64,000 bases of DNA from Niabella pedocola. GTDB taxonomy: Bacteria > Bacteroidota > Bacteroidia > Chitinophagales > Chitinophagaceae. The number at the start of each line of letters is the position of its first letter. Positions within the stretch are counted from its first letter, which is position 1. The DNA lies in the NCBI RefSeq assembly GCF_021044425.1, contig NZ_JAJNEC010000007.1:186001-250000 (forward strand). The letters run 5' to 3'. The position numbers and the translations under genes are program-made. The notes under the pieces were generated by a model. It searched no databases and was not told the origin of the DNA. It was given only the letters and a program-made list of their open reading frames with translations. Below are positions 61,754 to 64,000 of the stretch, piece by piece.

Positions 61754-63247
61754 ATGAACTCGATCGAAGAAGAAAAACGGGAGCTGCCGGTGTATGCCCG
61801 CCCGGAAGTACTGGTAGTGGGTGCCGGTCCTGCTGGTATTGGTGCAGCCATTGCCGCTGCAAGAAATGGCGCGAAAGTAATACTGCTGGAACGTTATGGT
61901 TTCCTGGGCGGCAACCTGACCATTGCAATGGTAAACCCGATGTTTACGTTCCATGATGTAAAAGGCAAACAGGTGATCCGCGGTATTGCGGGCGAGCTGG
62001 TGAACCGCCTGGTAGCACTGAAATCCTCACAGGGACATGTTACTGATCTTACTTTTGATAATGCCTCCATGACCCCCTTTGATCCGGAGGGAATGAAATA
62101 TCTTTTATTCCAGATGGCGCTGGAAGCTGGTGTGGAATTACTATTGCATACCTGGGCCGTTGGCGTGCAAAAAGAAAACGGCAATGTAACCGCGGTTATT
62201 ATTGAAAACAAATCAGGCCGCCAGGCCATTTGTCCGCAGGTGATCATCGACTGTTCTGCAGACGCAGATGTTGCCGCCATGGCCGGAGCGCCCTTTGTAA
62301 AAGGCCGTGAAGAAGACGGTGCCATGCAGCCGGTGACCTTGTTTTACCGGATCGGCGGCATTGACATGACAGCGCTCAGAAGCTGGATGAAACATAACCG
62401 CGACCTGCTGAAAGATTCGCCTACTGACGAAGAGATCGATTCCAGCGAAGCCATTGCCTTCCTGGGATTAAAGGAACTGGTAAAAAAAGGAATGGAAAGC
62501 GGCGAGTTTCCTAAAGATGCCGCACCGAGAATCTTATTTTATCAATTACCGATGGAAGGCCAGATCGCAGTAAATGCCACAAGGCTCCAGGGCATCGACG
62601 GTACCAATGCGGCCGATCTTACCCGGGCTGAAATAGAGACCCGCTCCCAGGCCTGGCAGATCCATCATTTTCTGAAAAAACATGTAGGCGGATTTGAACA
62701 ATCCTATATCCTGGATACCGGTGTGCAGGTAGGCGTACGTGAAACCCGGCATATAAAAGGCGATTATAAACTCACCGAGCAGGATGTACTTTCCAACCGG
62801 GCCTTTGAAGATGGCATTGCCTGTGGTACTTTTGCCATCGATATTCATCCGCCGGAAGGTGAACAACAGATCTTCACCGGATCCGGAAAAGCTGTTTATG
62901 AGATCCCCTACCGGAGCTTATTACCAACCGGTCTCAACAATGTGCTGGTGGCCGGCCGGAGTATTTCAGCTACGCATACTGCCTTTGGATCGGCACGGGT
63001 GATGGCTACCTGCATGGGTATCGGGCAGGGTGCCGGTGTAGCCGCAGCGGCGATGGTTAAAGCAAAACTAACCAGCCGCCAGGTGGATACAAACGCATTA
63101 AGGGCAGCGCTGATCCGGCAGGGACAATACCTGATCGGTATGGATGATACCATGGAAGCGGATCCCGGCCTGGTGCTTAACAAGGGCGAAGGCTCCGGCG
63201 CCACGGCGAGTCATTTTAATCCTTTTAAAGATATTGAACATGGATAA
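61754..63247 (+). CDS. FAD-dependent oxidoreductase
   Basis: A 497-residue flavoprotein with the FAD dinucleotide-binding motif VLVVGAGPAGIGAAIAAARNG (residues about 16-36) followed by ILLERYGFLGGNLT. The substrate domain includes GRSISATHTAFGSARVMATCMGIGQGAG. It belongs to the FAD_oxidored group (PF12831-like), whose members act on sugars or hydroxy acids. It is divergent from a LacI repressor and overlaps an MFS transporter by eight bases, so it is probably part of a sugar-acid catabolic unit. The substrate is not known. Confidence 0.85.
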   Translation: MNSIEEEKRELPVYARPEVLVVGAGPAGIGAAIAAARNGAKVILLERYGFLGGNLTIAMVNPMFTFHDVKGKQVIRGIAGELVNRLVALKSSQGHVTDLTFDNASMTPFDPEGMKYLLFQMALEAGVELLLHTWAVGVQKENGNVTAVIIENKSGRQAICPQVIIDCSADADVAAMAGAPFVKGREEDGAMQPVTLFYRIGGIDMTALRSWMKHNRDLLKDSPTDEEIDSSEAIAFLGLKELVKKGMESGEFPKDAAPRILFYQLPMEGQIAVNATRLQGIDGTNAADLTRAEIETRSQAWQIHHFLKKHVGGFEQSYILDTGVQVGVRETRHIKGDYKLTEQDVLSNRAFEDGIACGTFAIDIHPPEGEQQIFTGSGKAVYEIPYRSLLPTGLNNVLVAGRSISATHTAFGSARVMATCMGIGQGAGVAAAAMVKAKLTSRQVDTNALRAALIRQGQYLIGMDDTMEADPGLVLNKGEGSGATASHFNPFKDIEHG

Positions 63248-64000
63248 AAGCAACGGGAATTTAAGGTGGGGCATCGGCGCATTGCTGTTCTTTGTATCAG
63301 CCCTCAATTATCTGGACCGCCAGGTGCTGTCGGTACTGGCTCCTTCCATCCAGAAGGAGCTGCGGTTGTCGGATATTGACTATTCCTATATCACCTCTTC
63401 CTTCTTGCTCAGTTATACCATTATGTATGCCATCAGCGGCCGGCTGGTAGATCAATGGGGCACGCGCAAAAGCCTGCTGTGGTTTGCCGGCAGCTGGTCT
63501 GTAGCCAACGTGCTGCATGGCTTCGCCAAAACCGTGGCCCAGTTCTGCGGTGCCCGTTTTTTGCTGGGCGCCGCAGAAAGCGGAAACTTTCCCGCCGGTG
63601 TAAAAGCGGCGGCGGAATGGTTCCCTTTAAAAGAGCGTGCACTGGCCATCGGGCTGCTGAACGCGGGTTCATCGGCCGGTGCCGCGGTAGCCGCTCCGCT
63701 GGTAAGTTTTATTACTATTGCCTGGGGCTGGCAGTCCGCCTTTGTAGTAACCGGTCTGATCGGTTTTATATGGGTGTATTGCTGGTGGAAATATTATTAC
63801 ACGCCGCAAACCCATCCGCGCATCTCAAAAGAGGAACTGCAATATATCGAAGGCGATGCAGAACCGGAACCCACGAAAAAAAAGATCAGCATTGGCCAGT
63901 TGTTGCGCATGCGGCAATCCTGGGGTTGTTTTGTAGCGCGCATCTTTATTGATCCCTGCACCTATTTCCTGATCTTCTGGATTCCCAAATATTTACAGGA
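63240..64000 (+). CDS. MFS transporter, sugar-acid (hexuronate) type, 3' end cut by window
   Basis: The start (MDKSNGNLRWGIGALLFFVSALNYLDRQVLSVLAPSIQKEL) resembles anion:cation symporters such as ExuT. The open frame runs to the window edge, about 253 codons, with six predicted helices so far. The gene begins within the FAD oxidoreductase gene (eight-base overlap), so the two are one unit under LacI control. Transport of a hexuronate or aldonate is the family default; the actual sugar is inferred. Confidence 0.82.
   Translation, partial: MDKSNGNLRWGIGALLFFVSALNYLDRQVLSVLAPSIQKELRLSDIDYSYITSSFLLSYTIMYAISGRLVDQWGTRKSLLWFAGSWSVANVLHGFAKTVAQFCGARFLLGAAESGNFPAGVKAAAEWFPLKERALAIGLLNAGSSAGAAVAAPLVSFITIAWGWQSAFVVTGLIGFIWVYCWWKYYYTPQTHPRISKEELQYIEGDAEPEPTKKKISIGQLLRMRQSWGCFVARIFIDPCTYFLIFWIPKYLQ

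Overview
The window comes from a Bacteroidota chromosome, most likely a Chitinophagaceae-type soil or freshwater bacterium. The reasons are TAnnTTTG -7 promoter boxes directly upstream of several genes, many lipoproteins and secreted proteins of Bacteroidota type, a MtaB/PriA/PlsC housekeeping neighbourhood, and a long Wzx/Wzy exopolysaccharide locus. The genus cannot be fixed from sequence alone. No rRNA, tRNA, CRISPR array, phage or intact insertion sequence was seen.

Layout. 0-12 kb: ordinary genes. These are a SIMPL protein, a DEAD-box RNA helicase, a small lipoprotein, an ECF sigma factor next to an anti-sigma-like protein fused to a trypsin-like protease, priA with plsC, divergent mtaB, a small secreted protein and a DUF2130 coiled-coil protein. 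12-34.4 kb: an exopolysaccharide locus, all on the minus strand, probably in two transcription units. The first carries the initiating sugar transferase, a beta-barrel protein and a surface lipoprotein. The second starts at a well-formed promoter (30404-30435) and a structured leader of about 205 nt. It then encodes Wza, Wzc, Wzx, an SDR, a MenD-like TPP enzyme, a pyruvyl transferase, Wzy, five glycosyltransferases and the UDP-sugar pair TviC/TviB. An orphan LuxR-type response regulator lies upstream (34.9-35.5 kb) in long non-coding DNA that holds two promoters sharing the same upstream box.

36.6-49 kb: a leucine-rich-repeat protein with a TonB-like C-terminus, a transglutaminase-like protein, a membrane-anchored papain-like peptidase, a Tat-exported Gfo/Idh/MocA oxidoreductase, cmk, a dienelactone hydrolase lipoprotein, a PyrR-like phosphoribosyltransferase, a membrane Fe-S protein, a small membrane protein with a probable frameshift at its start, a LysE exporter and pcm. 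49-57 kb: a 2045-residue alpha-2-macroglobulin with an intact thioester motif, a VOC protein and two small envelope proteins. 57-60 kb: a TetR / HMA-like / MFS efflux operon with a palindromic operator, and a DUF2625 protein. 60.5-64 kb: a LacI repressor divergent from an FAD-dependent oxidoreductase and an MFS sugar-acid-type transporter cut by the window edge.

The points most worth following are the structured leader of the export operon, the paired boxes around the orphan regulator, the Gly-Tyr tail of Wzc, and the TPP enzyme/SDR/pyruvyl-transferase module, which suggests an unusual sugar decoration. Several gene starts were moved downstream because the promoter box or a signal peptide makes the longest reading frame implausible.
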